Source of the DNA: Balanoglossus misakiensis
Lineage: Eukaryota > Hemichordata
Assembly (NCBI GenBank): GCA_040954595.2
Contig: CM082580.2
Location: 2,542,001 to 2,606,000 of the forward strand
DNA length: 64,000 bases
Direction: 5' to 3'
This document shows positions 23,616 through 35,497 of this stretch, piece after piece. A model generated the notes under the pieces. It ran no database searches. It was not told the origin of the DNA and saw nothing but the letters and a program-made list of their open reading frames with translations. The number at the start of each line of letters is the position of its first letter. The first letter of the stretch is position 1. Position numbers and translations under genes: made by a program.

Positions 23616-26231
23616 GCGACACATGAGAAACTGTATGACTTGTGTATTGTGGGCGCAGGCCTTATGGGATCTGCGGCAGCCAGACATGCTACATTGCTTG
23701 TCCCGGAGTTGAAAGTCTGTCTGATTGGTCCCAAAGAACCAAAGGTAAGATTAGAGTCATTGATAGTATCGCTGATTTTGCTAATCTACTTGTCACTTAT
23801 CAACTTCACACAATATTGAGTGAAAAGTCTTTCTGAGTGCAATTCCATTTCGAGTAGTCCACCAGAGAAAGAACACTTGCAAGAGATACTAAGAAAACGC
23901 CCACACTTAACTGTTTATGATTTGATTGTTTGTGAGTGCAATGACGATTTCGTGCTTCATGTTATCGCGTTATCCGGCCCTGCAGGATATGCGTGAGTGC
24001 GACCACGGAATCTTTGCGTCCCACTACGATGAAGGACGTATTGCAACGGTACTTTTGAGCGATGTCATCAGAGCCGAGTTAGCGAAAAGGAGCATGGCTC
24101 GCTTCGGAGATATCGAACAACGGACAGGTATAGAAAGTCTGTCTCTGTGCACGCTATGGACACGAGGCATTAATAATGGCTTATGCGCATCTCGAATTTG
24201 AAACTTTAGAGTTAGTGTATTACATTTGATGATGTTGGTGTTTTATCAAGAATGAAATGTTTTCATGAAATACCTAATACTACATGTCATGTGAACAGGG
24301 CGTCTTGTTCTCAATACATCTAATGTAACAATACATTTGTCTCTGAGACGACATGGGGATGGGAAACTGTTTTCAGAGGCAAGTGACCACGTAATTGGAA
24401 GGAAGCTGATTAATTCACAGCACCTGCGTCTTATTTCCGAGTCTGTGATGTGTTCATTGACGTTGTAGATCGGGTGACTGAAGTTGACCAACCAAGTGGT
24501 GTGGAGTCGGGGCATAAGCAATCTTGATTGATCACCACAAAGTAAAAGTATGTTTGAAACTATGTGCTATTCTCCAATAACGTGTCTTCTTATTTTCAGG
24601 CATTGAGTTCTTTAAACAAGTTGGCCACATTTCACTAGGCCCACAAGGTAATGAATACCACAAAAAGGTTGAGCGAACAACTGCTCAGATGTCGACTAAA
24701 GTCTCAATTTTGGATCGGAAAACCGTTCACGAGAAGTTCCCATGCCTGTCAGTGAGAAAAGAAGATGATGCGATCATGTTTTTCGAGAATGGTGGTCACG
24801 TGAGTCCACGGAAGCTGATTGAGGCACAGCAGAAAGAGGCTCAACTCCAAGGCTGTGATATATTCAATGACGTTGTAGATCAGGTGACTGAAGTTGACCA
24901 ATCAGGCGATGGAAAGTATATGAAGGTATCTACAGCCAATGGGTGGATATATCGTGCAAGGAAGGTACTGCTTACACCGGGAGCTTTCATTGGATTTCGG
25001 GATTTACTCCCTCCCGGGATGGAACTTGACGTGACGTTATATAAGGCCAGACTTGTCTTCGTTGAATTATCAGAAAATGACGTGGAACGATTGAGAGAAA
25101 TGCCTATGGTTGGGTGGAAGTATGAATTCGAAGGGCGACGTTGCTACGTCTTACCCCCCATCAAATACCCAGACGGTAAATATCAAACTCAACAAACGGC
25201 TGTTTATTTGTGTCTTTTAAATCATTTACCCAATCATTGCGATAGTATGAGCGCTAAAACATGACACATCCTCATTCTATAGTGCGCCTTCTACGAACTT
25301 ATTGAACGTCCGGTCCCTCTATTGATTGATGCTCCACAGTGTCACAATTAGGCGGGGTATATTGAACGTTCTTACCGGACTTTTTTCACACAACAGCGCG
25401 TGTAAAAAAAACATGATAATCATAAAAAACACAAACATCATTTTCAGACAAATGGAAACATGTAATACATATTTTAGTTATAGTCTGTTTTGATGCCGTA
25501 GTTTTGATGTATAGGCCTACAGTCTTACTTTATTGACATGGTGGTAACTTTAGGGAGCCATATATGTCGCCTGTCTTGTCATCTGGTCTGGAATCCAGAC
25601 ATGGTGTGTTTTTTAGAGATATACTCACACACGTATATTTCACGTTCGCTTCTCAGGCAAGTACTACATTAAAATAGGACAACGTACATTTGAGGAACTG
25701 TTTACTGATGCTGAAGTAGCCGAACATTTCAAACGGGACTCTACTCAAATCGATCCAGACCCACATATCCTTGATTTGCTCTTGGATCTAGTAAAAGGTA
25801 AACACGCAAAAAGGGTTTCTTAGTCTGTCGTCACTGCACACATTTGAGAGCAAACTTGAGATCACAACAAAACGACTCATGTTTATTTGATTGTTTTTGC
25901 TATCACTCTGCCCTATCGTGCATTCTCAACAAAACCCATACGTTAAGCTTATGGGTGCAAATGTGTAAGATTTTTCACTATTTTACCAGATCTTGAAATC
26001 GTTTCTGTCCGTGGAGGTTCCTGCGTTACATCACACACACCTAATGGGTACATCTACTGTGACATGGTAACCCCAACCCTTGGAGTTGCGAATGCCGGAA
26101 ACGGATGTTCAGCCATGTTATCGGATGAAATTGGTAGAATGGCCGCACGGATGATTATTTCTGGAAAATGGGACCATGATCTTCCAAAGGAAAATTTTCG
26201 AGCAGTGTTCAAAGTAACGACGCCACAATAA
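23616..26231 (+). CDS. PIPOX-like: Sarcosine-oxidase-like FAD enzyme, copy A (start codon missing)
   Basis: Exons 23616-23744, 23986-24127, 24600-25175, 25657-25797, 25990-26231. Family: DAO-type flavoenzymes of the monomeric sarcosine oxidase/PIPOX group, which oxidise secondary amines and N-methyl amino acids with release of H2O2. Seen: Rossmann GAGLMG (FAD ADP-binding) in exon 1, HGIFASHYDEGR in exon 2, and GGSCVT in exon 5, where PIPOX/MSOX bind flavin covalently to Cys. Compared with B-D, exon 1 lacks 9 bp that hold the acceptor AG and the first base of the ATG. No in-frame ATG is close, so copy A is either dead or starts elsewhere. It ends VTTPQ with no PTS1. A poly(A) signal AATAAA is at 26293. 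The rest of the frame is intact. Substrate unknown. Confidence 0.75.
24291..24520 (+). pseudogene. Ghost exon 3 in intron 2 of copy A
   Basis: This intronic stretch aligns with part of exon 3 of the same gene: GACGTTGTAGATCGGGTGAC then TGAAGTTGACCAAC, preceded by a relic of the segment around the GHVS(A/P)RKL codons. It carries indels and no splice-competent frame. Equivalent relics lie at the same place in copies B and C. Confidence 0.75.
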
Positions 26232-26292
26232 ATGGCAAGGTTGCGATAAGAGTATATTGCTTTCTTCAACAAAGTTCAGCTATACAGTGCTG

Positions 26293-26298
26293 AATAAA
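26293..26298 (+). promoter_or_regulatory. Polyadenylation signal AATAAA, copy A
   Basis: AATAAA 62 nt after the copy A stop codon. Confidence 0.5.
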
Positions 26299-26844
26299 AT
26301 AGCGTTTGCAGACGGTCGGAATCTTTAATAGTGCGTGTTTGTTTAGGCACGTGTCTATCACAGGGTATTTAAAATGTGTCTGTCATTTGTGTACCCGGCT
26401 CTTCAATAAATTGAAAAATTCTGATTTTTTTCATAGCCCCTTAAAATACTGTGGTGTTTTTTGTGGGACACCCCCCTCCATTTTCATGTAAAGAAAATCT
26501 ATACCCCCCCCCCCCTTCGGAAATCCTCCACCCCCTGGAAGTATTTTCTGAATACTCCCTAACTCAAATAATTCTAACTAAACTGATAATCATTATCCTT
26601 AATGACGATCGCAGTTCAGTTATAATCTTCCAAACTGGCTTGTGGCCTGGTTGATGAAGGTAGTAGCCGACATTCGATGACCCCTGTGCGCGTACGTTCA
26701 CATGCTGGTGGCGTGACCACCCAATAAACAAGCGACATTGCTCGTATTGCGTTCAGGGTTCACCACAAACGTTCACATGACCTGTCATATGCATATGTTA
26801 ATGAGCCCCGTACATGAGACGTGACCTGTACAGTATCAACGTGT

Positions 26845-26972
26845 GTGGAGATCGACGGCCCAGCTGGGACTCGCACTGAAACGGCCTAAACACTTATTCC
26901 CAGTGCATTCCCTTGCACTCAAGGTATAGTCAATCATACATCGCTGATTGTTTCTGTAGTGCGGGAGCAAAG
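26845..26972 (+). promoter_or_regulatory. Promoter-like block of oxidase copy B, TATA shortened
   Basis: Homologous to 23020-23143 and 31650-31757, but the TATA core reads GGTATAGTC instead of GGTATATATAGTC. The first-exon donor reads GTATAT instead of GTAGGT. Confidence 0.55.
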
Positions 26973-27224
26973 GTATATAGGTATAGTGTGGTAGAATCGA
27001 GGTCATGGGGCCATCCACGCCAAACATTTAGTTGCAAGAAGCGAAGAGGCCATCTTGCTTCAGAAAAAATGGTTTCATTACAGTCCCTGTGACAAAGGGA
27101 TGGGAACTCATATGAAAATTGAGAAAATACTGATGACCTTCTTGCATTAATTGACAATTAAAACTTGTGTCATCGGTGATTACAGGCTGTCATTCGATCT
27201 CTTATACTTCGTTGCCTTAGGAAC

Positions 27225-30200
27225 ATGGCGACACAAACTATGAAACTGTATGACTTGTGTATTGTGGGCGCAGGCCTTATGGGATCTGCGGCAGCCAGAC
27301 ATGCTACATTGCTTGTCCCGGAGTTGAGAGTCTGTCTGATTGGTCCCAAAGAACCAAAGGTACGATTAGAGTCATTGATTGTATCGCCGATTTTAACTGT
27401 ACCTTGCTTATTAAAGGTATACAATCACAATAATTTACATATGCCCATATATGGTGCTTTATGCCCAAATTTCGTGCTGCATTCTTTCTCATTATCTCCC
27501 TGCAGGACATGAAAGAGTGCGACCACGGAATCTTTGCGTCCCACTACGACGAAGGACGCGTGGCGTCAATGATTTCTAATGATGTCACCAAGGCCGAGTT
27601 GGCGAAAAGGAGCATCGCTCGATTCAGAGATATCGAACAACGAACAGGTAGACAGAGTCTGTCCCTTTCAACGCTATGGAAAAGAGACATTAATAGCCTA
27701 TGGGCAATTTATGCACATCTCGATTCAAAACTTTAGAGTTAGTGTATTACATTGGATGATGGCTAAGCTTTTATCAAGAATGTTTTATCAAGAATGAAAT
27801 GTTTTCATTAAACACCTTCTATTGTCCTGAAACGAACATCTCGTTCTCATACAGGTGTATGATGTTAGCCCAGGGGGGTCAAATTTAAAATCCATACGAA
27901 AAAAAATTGAGCAAACGACCGCAAATATGTCGATTAAAACGTCAAATTGGGATAAGAAAGTCCTTCGTGTAAAATATCTCTAGATCATGATGTGTTCAAT
28001 GACGTTGCAGATCAGGTGACTGAAGTTGACCAACCAAGTGGTGAGGATTCAGGGAATAAACCATTTCATTACTCATCACAACGTATGTGTGAACACATGA
28101 ACGATTCTCCGATTACGTGACTTCTTATTTTCAGGCATTGAGTTCTATAAACAAGTTGGCCACATTTTGTTTACTCAAGGAGACAAAGAGGTTGGGCCAT
28201 CAACTCCAGATAAGTCAAGGAAAACCTGGATTTGGGATAGGAAGACCATTCAGGAGAAATATCCCTATATGTCTGTGAGTCAGAATTGGGATACGATCAA
28301 GTTTTCAGAGACATGTGGTCACGTGAGTGCAAGGAAGCTGATTGATGCACAGCAAAAAGAGGCTCATCTCCAAGGCTGTGATATATTCAGTGACGTTGTA
28401 GACCAGGTGACTGAAGTTGACCAATCAGGCGATGGAAAGTATATGAAGGTATCTACAGCCAATGGTGGGCTATACCGTGCAAGGAAGGTACTGCTTACAC
28501 CAGGAGCTTTCATTGGATTTCGGGATTTACTCCCTCCCGGGAAGGAACTGGACGTGACGTTATATAAGGCCAGACTTGTCTTCGTTGAATTATCAGAAAA
28601 TGACGTGGAACGATTGAGAGAAATGCCCATAATTACGTGGACGCGTGATGTCGAAGGACGACGTCCCTACATTCTACCACCCATCAAATACCCAGACGGT
28701 AAATATCAAATTCGACAAACTGCTGTTTATCCGTATTTTTGAATTTTTTTACTCTCGTTCTGGTGTGAGTGGTAAAACATGACTCATCCTCATTCGAGTG
28801 CGACTTTTACGAACTTCAGGAACTTTCTTCTGTCTTTCATGGAACTTAAGGAGTCATGAATGTCAAAGGTCCTGTCATATCCCCCCTCCCGCAAAGAACG
28901 AATATTAATATAATGTTACATTCGCTTCGTTCACAGGCAAATACTACGTTAAAATAGGAAAACGTTCATTTGGAACACTGCATACAGCTGTTGAAGTTGC
29001 CGAATATTTCAAACGGGACCCTTCTAAAGTCGAGGTAGACCAAGAGCTCCTTGATTTGCTCTTGGATCTAGTAAAAGGTAAAAAAATAACACTAAACAGG
29101 TTTTTTCGTCTATTTTCGATGCACAGTTATGAGAGAAAACTTGCGATCAAATCAGAATAGGACATCCATCAAAAGGACTCCTGTTTGTAGTTCGGATACT
29201 CTTCTTTGGATCCATTACGCGAAAACCCGTATGATCAGGCAAGAGTTTTTGCTATCGAGCTTTCTACTATTTGACCAAACTGTATACATTGTATTAGATT
29301 ATCTATCTGGGTGAGATATTCCGGCTTTTTATTTATGATTGATGTAAGGGCCTGGTCAGAATTAACAGGGAGGAGGGCTGGTGCGATTGGGGGGAGGGTC
29401 ACCATTTTTCATGCAACAGTTTGGGGGAGGGCCGCTGCATTTTGGGCACGAGTCAGGGGGCGGGTCACTAATTGTTGTGCAAGGAAGACACCGAAAATGT
29501 TTCACGACAGTTTTTTGGGGATTGAAAACTGTATATAATTTCTTAAGGGGAAGGGGATCACAGTACGATATTTTACCCACAATTCTCCATTTTTCTGTTT
29601 TAGATACTAACAATGATATGAAGTACATATAACTGTATTTAGTTGTATCTAGGAAAGGTATGTTAAGGAATTAGAGTGAAAATTTCAAAATCAAAATATA
29701 ATAGCCATAGAAATCAAAGTATTCATGTACTGCAAATGTCACAGTTTGGAAGAAACGAGCAATGACTAACTGTGGTGGCAAGTCTCTGTTGAAAGTTAAC
29801 ATGTAAATTTCCATTGTTCTGTCAATAGTAAAAATCTATATCTTTTTGTTTGATTAATCAGGTGTTTCAAGTGTTTTACTTCAATTTTTTGTATGACTGG
29901 CTATGTAATTGCTTGATTATTTTATAAAATTTGTATCTCCTCTTTCAATAATTTTCTTAATCATATGAAATGATAATTGACAATACGATTCGCCTTTAAT
30001 GTATGCTCTCAAAATTTGTATTAGGCTGCATTCACAAACACCTCTGGATGGGGCGGGAGAATTGAGGGGGATTTAAAAAAAAATTGAGGGTATGTAAGGG
30101 GGGATTTGAAATAGGGACTGAAAGGGGGGACTTGAAAACTTTGAGGACTAACTTGTGAGTCCACAAAAATGCAGTTTTGAACCCTTCATAATTCAAGTTT

Positions 30201-31045
30201 TTTCTAATGTGGGAGGGGGACACCCCCTCCCACCCTTCATTCATCAACACTTTCCAATTATTGACTGGTTTATCTAGTGTCCTAGGTCAGGGGACTTGCC
30301 CCTCCCCCAATGCCAACTACATGTATGAGCGGCGAAGGTTAAATTTGTCCTCCCCAACATACAGGTAGTTGAGTTAATTTGCTTTTGGGTTCATTAAAAT
30401 GCAGCTTTGAGCTCTGTTTTTTTTATAAAGTTTTCTTACCAAACCCCCTTTCACTTCTCAGTTACGTCTGCCAACACGGAATACAAATGCTTAAAAAATA
30501 TAAACAATGTTCAGTTTTAATACCCACTGATGAAGACATCAGTTTCAAATTATTTTCTTTACACAAGTGAACTTTTCCTGGTTTGACTGAGTAATCTCTG
30601 ATTGTACCAATAAGAATGAATCATGGGATATTTCACGTACTGTGGGGAGGGTCACTTGCAGTATTTTTAAAGCATTCAGATTTCAAATCGCACCAGCCTC
30701 CCCCCCCCCCCTGCTATTTCTGACCAGGCCCTAACCACTTATTGCGTGACCAGATATCTATCAGGATAGTTGTCCGAAATTTCAATATGAATAAGATTTG
30801 TCACTATTTTAACAGATATCGAAGTCGTGTCCGTACGCGGAGGTTCCTGCGTTACAGCTCACACACCCACTGGGTACATCTACTGTGACATGATAACTCC
30901 AACCCTTGGAGTTGTGACTGGTGGAAATGGATACTCGGCCATGTCGTCGGATGAAATTGGTAGAATGGCCGCCCGGATGATTATTTCTGGAAAATGGGAC
31001 CATGATCTTCCAAGGCAGAAGTTTCGAGCAATGTTCAGAACTTAA
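27225..31045 (+). CDS. PIPOX-like: Sarcosine-oxidase-like FAD enzyme, copy B
   Basis: Exons 27225-27359, 27506-27647, 28135-28698, 28937-29077, 30816-31045; 1212 nt, 403 aa, all phases consistent (0,1,1,1). The start is the ATG following an acceptor-like CCTTAG (TTAGGAACATGG), shared with copy C. Motifs: GAGLMG FAD-binding at residues 12-17, HYDEGR in exon 2, GGSCVT in exon 5 with the candidate covalent-FAD Cys. Length is close to human PIPOX (390). The protein ends MFRT with no PTS1. Downstream of the stop an out-of-frame GCC AAA CTT TAA survives (31057), resembling the AKL-stop of copy D. Exon 3 is 12 nt shorter than in A, C and D. Intron 4 contains a 1.38-kb transposon. Predicted cytosolic if expressed. 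Confidence 0.85.
27850..28060 (+). pseudogene. Ghost exon 3 in intron 2 of copy B
   Basis: Relic of exon 3, with a segment reading GATCAGGTGACTGAAGTTGA at about 28011-28030 preceded by ATGTCGATTAAAACGTCAAA, which aligns with the MS.KTSI codons of copy D exon 3. Several indels and a missing middle portion rule out use. Confidence 0.75.
29348..30731. mobile_element. 1.38-kb non-autonomous TIR element in intron 4 of copy B
   Basis: Ends: GGGCCTGGTCAGAATTAACA at the left and the inverse of GGGCCTGGTCAGAAATAGCA at the right, each followed by G-rich sequence. The 3-bp TAA is duplicated at both flanks (29345-29347, 30732-30734), consistent with PIF/Harbinger-type insertion. Inside, from 30024, lies a left end of the family seen at 3010 (GGCTGCATTCACAAACACCT preceded by TTA), without its right end. 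No transposase frame. Confidence 0.75.
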
Positions 31046-31649
31046 TCAAAATGAGTGCCAAACTTTAACTGTGTTGTCTTTCGGACGGACGGATGGACGG
31101 ACAGACAGACAGACAAACAGACAGAGAGAAGACAGACAGACACCAGTGTAACATTAATAGCTTGTGTCATCAAGGGAGCAGAAAATTACCGAAGGTTTGA
31201 AGGAAGCCATTCTGTTTTGGGGGGAAGTAGCAACGACGTGATACAATGCAAGACAGACATTGTGATTGATGAAATTCAGATATAGGCCCTATTTGCCAGC
31301 CAAAGTTCCCTCATATATCAACTAGGTACACTGTGTATATTGCATTCTTCAAACAAAGTTGTACCATGCAGTGCTGAATACAACCATAGACCCTGGAGAG
31401 AGATTTTGAAAATATATTTCATGAAAATTACCCTAGCACTACCTGCGTACAACATCATCACCCGAGTAGCGCTCGCGGCTACAATCATTATACAGCTGGG
31501 CCTGGCGTGACCCACCCAATAACAAGCGTCATTGCACAATGTTGCACGTAGCGCGTTCAGGGTTCACCACAAACATGACCTGCCATGTGCGCATGTCAAC
31601 GAGGCGTGTACATGCTCGTGCAATTTATCAGTATGTGTGAAGATCGACG

Positions 31650-31757
31650 ACCCAGCTGGGACTCGCACTGAAACGGCCTAAACACTTATTCCCTTGCACT
31701 CGAGGTATATATAGTCAACCATACATTCCTGATTGTTTCTGCAGTGCTGGAACAAAG
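31650..31757 (+). promoter_or_regulatory. Promoter and non-coding first exon, oxidase copy C
   Basis: The same block as upstream of copy A, with TATA box GTATATATAG at 31705-31714 and a GTAGGT donor after 31757. The coding exon follows an acceptor ending CCTTAG just before the ATG at 32301. Confidence 0.6.
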
Positions 31758-32300
31758 GTAGGTAGTGTTGTAGAAACGAGGTCATTGGGTCATTCACGCG
31801 AAACGTTTAAGAAGTGGTGAGGCATTCTCCTTGCTTTAGAAAATAAATGGATGAATGCAATCTGACTAAAATCAGATGAAGAGATAGGCGCCGTGGGACG
31901 GCGCCTAGCTTGGTCTTCTGCTGGTATGTCCCACCGCTTGAGTACCCAGCGGAAGAAGCAGAGGGCTCTGGGTAACCGAGACTATCTCACCGCGAGCAGC
32001 ACAGACCATGTAAAGCAAAGGTAAAGATTCTACCTATCTGTACACCTGATTTCAATCAGATTTGGCTGCATGGTGCATGTAGTCCAGTATGATTACATGA
32101 AGCAGACAAACACGAAATCCTTAGGCATAGAGTGTGAGATGATAAAACCCGTTTTGTATTTTTAATGTCCTGTGCGACAGCTATTTATGTCAGGGTGACC
32201 TTACATTGACCGATGACTGAATTGTCGCGGCTGTTAATAATGTTGTAATCAGAGACTGCAGGCTGCCATTCGATCTCTTATACTTCGATGCCTTAGGAAC

Positions 32301-34497
32301 ATGGCGACACATGAGAAACTGTATGACTTGTGTATTGTGGGCGCAGGCCTTATGGGATCTGCGGCAGCCAGACATGCTACATTGCTTGTCCCGGAGTTGA
32401 AAGTCTGTCTGATTGGTCCCAAAGAACCAAAGGTAAGATGAGAGTCATTGATTGTATCGCTGATTTTGTACCTTGCTTATTAAAGGCGTACAATCACAAT
32501 AATTTACATATGCCCATATATGGTGCTTTATGCCCAAATTTCGTGCTGCATTCTTTCTCATTATCTCCCTGCAGGACGTGCGCGAGTGCAACCACGGAAT
32601 CTTTGCGTCCCACTACGACGAAGGACGCGTTACATCGTTGCTTTCAGATGACGTCACCAGGCTCGAGTTAACGAAAAGGAGCATCGCTCAATACAGAGAT
32701 ATCGAACAACGAACAGGTCTCTTTGTCCACTTTGCTGTTCAGACAAACGCGTGATAAACGAGACGTTAATCCATTTCTCGATTCGAAAATTTAAAGTTAG
32801 AGTATTACATTTGATTTTGGCTAAGCCGAACTACTTTTGTTGGCATTTCATCAAGTATACCGAATATTGTCCTGAAATAGGGTGTCTCGTTGTCTTGCAG
32901 GTGTATAAGATCTTAACCATGTAAGCCCAGTGGGTTCAAAAGTAAATCCATCCCATGAAAAGGTTGAGCAAACGACCGCAAATATGTCGATTAAAACGTC
33001 AAATTGGGATAAGAAAGTCGTTCGTGTAAAATATCTCCAGATTATGATGTGTTCAATGACGTTGTAGATCAGGTGACTGAAGTTGACCAACCAACTGGTG
33101 CGGATTCAGGGAAATCCCAATTTTCGTCACTTGTCACAACGTACATGTATGTGTGAACACATGTACTATTTTCCAATAACGTGACTTCTTATTTTCAGGC
33201 ACTGAGTTCTACAAAGAAGTTGGTCACGTTTTCTTTAGTCCACAAAGAATTGCACAGAACACGAAGGTTGGGCCAACAACTCCAAATGAGTCAAGGAACA
33301 CCTGGATTTGGGAGAGGAAAACCCTTCACGAGAAATATCCCTACCTGTCTGTGAGTCAGAATGAGGGTGTGGTCAAGTTTGCAGCTGCAAATGGTCACGT
33401 GAGTGCAAGAAAGCTGGTTGACGTACAGCAGAAAGAGGCTCAACTCCAAGGCTGTGATATATTCAATGACGTTGTAGATCAGGTGACTGAAGTTGACCAA
33501 TCAGGCGATGGAAAGTATATGAAGGTATCTACAGCCAATGGTGGGCTATACCGTGCAAGGAAGGTACTGCTTACACCAGGAGCTTTCATTGGATTTCGAG
33601 ATTTACTCCCTCCCGGGAAGGAACTGGACGTGACGTTATATAAGGCTAGACTTGTCTTCGTCGAATTATCAGAAAATGATGCGAAACGATTGAGAGAAAT
33701 GCCCGTAATTTCGTGGAAGCCTGATGCCGATGGACTTCGTCCCTACATTGTACCACCCATCAAATACCCAGACGGTAAATATCAAATTCAACAAACGGCT
33801 TTGCATTACGACTTTTGGTTATTTTATGTCGTAGAAGTTTCCGATATGTTGTGCTTGTTTATGCATCTACAGCCTTTCTTTATTGAACTAGGAACGGACA
33901 TTGATTTATATTTTTACGTTCTCTTCTCAGGAAAGTACTACATTAAAATAGGAAAACGGTCCATAGAGCAAATGCATACAGCTGCTGAAGTGGCCGAATA
34001 TTTCCAACGGGATCCTTCAACAATCGACATAGACCAACATCTCCTTGATTTGCTCTTGGATCTAGTAGAAGGTAAATACACTTAATCGATCGTCTATATG
34101 GACAATTATCATGACAGCAAACTTGTGATCGTATCAGAATGGGACGTCCGTCAAAAGGACTCTTGTTTGTAGTTTGGTTACTCTTTTTTGCAAACATTGC
34201 GCGAAAACTCGTATATATTAGCATATGTCCCGCCTTTGTCACTATTTGTCACTAACAGATCTTGAAGTCGTGTCCGTACGCGGAGGTTCCTGCGTTACAG
34301 CTCACACACCCACTGGGTTCATCTACTGTGACATGATAACTCCAACCCTTGGAGTTGTGACTGGTGGAAATGGATACTCGGCCATGTCATCGGATGAAAT
34401 TGGTAGAATGGCCGCACGGATGATTATTTCTGGAAAATGGGACCATGATCTTCCAAAGGAGAAGTTTCGAGCTGTGTTCAGAACTAAAGCAAAATGA
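32301..34497 (+). CDS. PIPOX-like: Sarcosine-oxidase-like FAD enzyme, copy C
   Basis: Exons 32301-32432, 32575-32716, 33199-33774, 33931-34071, 34259-34497; 1230 nt, 409 aa, phases consistent throughout. It has the same motifs as the other copies: GAGLMG, HYDEGR, GGSCVT (candidate covalent flavin Cys) and TGGNGYSAMSSDEIG near the C-terminus. The first third of exon 3 is of the B type (KVGPTTPNESRNTWIW), not the A/D type. The product ends FRTKAK with no PTS1. An out-of-frame GCC AAA CTC TAA follows 3 nt after the stop (34500-34511), again resembling the copy D terminus. The promoter with TATA is intact, so this is a good candidate for an expressed, non-peroxisomal paralogue. Confidence 0.87.
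32890..33115 (+). pseudogene. Ghost exon 3 in intron 2 of copy C
   Basis: Contains AAAAGGTTGAGCAAACGACC and ATGTCGATTAAAACGTCAAA (aligning with the KVERTTA.MS.K codons), then GATCAGGTGACTGAAGTTGA. Closely related to the relic in copy B, and also indel-ridden. Confidence 0.75.
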
Positions 34498-35497
34498 GTG
34501 CCAAACTCTAACACTGTCAATAGTATTTAGGTGAAATATTTTTGAGTATCCGGTCTCGTTTACGCGAATGCCTGGTAATTAAACTAAGTTTAATTCTGTA
34601 TTAAGTCTTGCCGATTCTGTGTTCTGAGACAATGGTAGTTACAATGTAAATATGTGCAGTTTTTTACACGCCGTTGTCAGTGACGTCACTGAAATTCAAA
34701 TGTTCATTGCTTGAAAGTTTAACTTCAATAACGTGCCCATATGTGATTTAATTATCAAGCAATTAGATTCATGTACCACCACCACCACCACCGCCAAGGC
34801 GTTGATACCTTTCCTTGTTCTCGTGCCCCAAGGCCGAATACGATTTCACGCAAAGACAAACATTGTGGTTGAAGAATATTTAAATAGAACTGTTGGTCAA
34901 AGTTCCCTCGTCTGTCTAAAAGATTGCGATAAGAAATCCAACCAGATAGAGTTGTGGCATACTGTACTGACTGCACTAGAAACTTTAGGACTTGTTTTGT
35001 TTTGATGTTATCAACCGGTAAGTTACGAACGGTCTCCATATTTTCTGTAAAGGTCTAAAGGGATAGAATTCTATACCTTTCCGTTGCACATGTCTTCATT
35101 CACGTTGGGCGATATAAACAAAAAATTGCCGCGCCATTATCTGTTGGGTGCCTGTTGCATGATATGACAAGGACACACAACGCAACATATCTGATATAAG
35201 ATAGATTGTATAAGTGGTTGCGAATGTGTGTTTTTTTTAATCTGGAAACCTTGTCTAAGGTTAACATCGTTGTGAACTCCAAAATGAAACAGTTGATTTT
35301 GAGACATTGAATCTGCACAATGGCGTGTCTCTCTCGAAATGTTTCATATGAATTTATTTTAGGGACAAAACAACATGAATTTAGGCTAAATTATAAGATG
35401 CATAAATTCTTGCGCACGCTCAATAGTGTCATCAGAGACTGCGGGCAGAAACTCGATGTCTTATACTTCGGTGGCTTTCGAACTTGACTTTAGGAAA

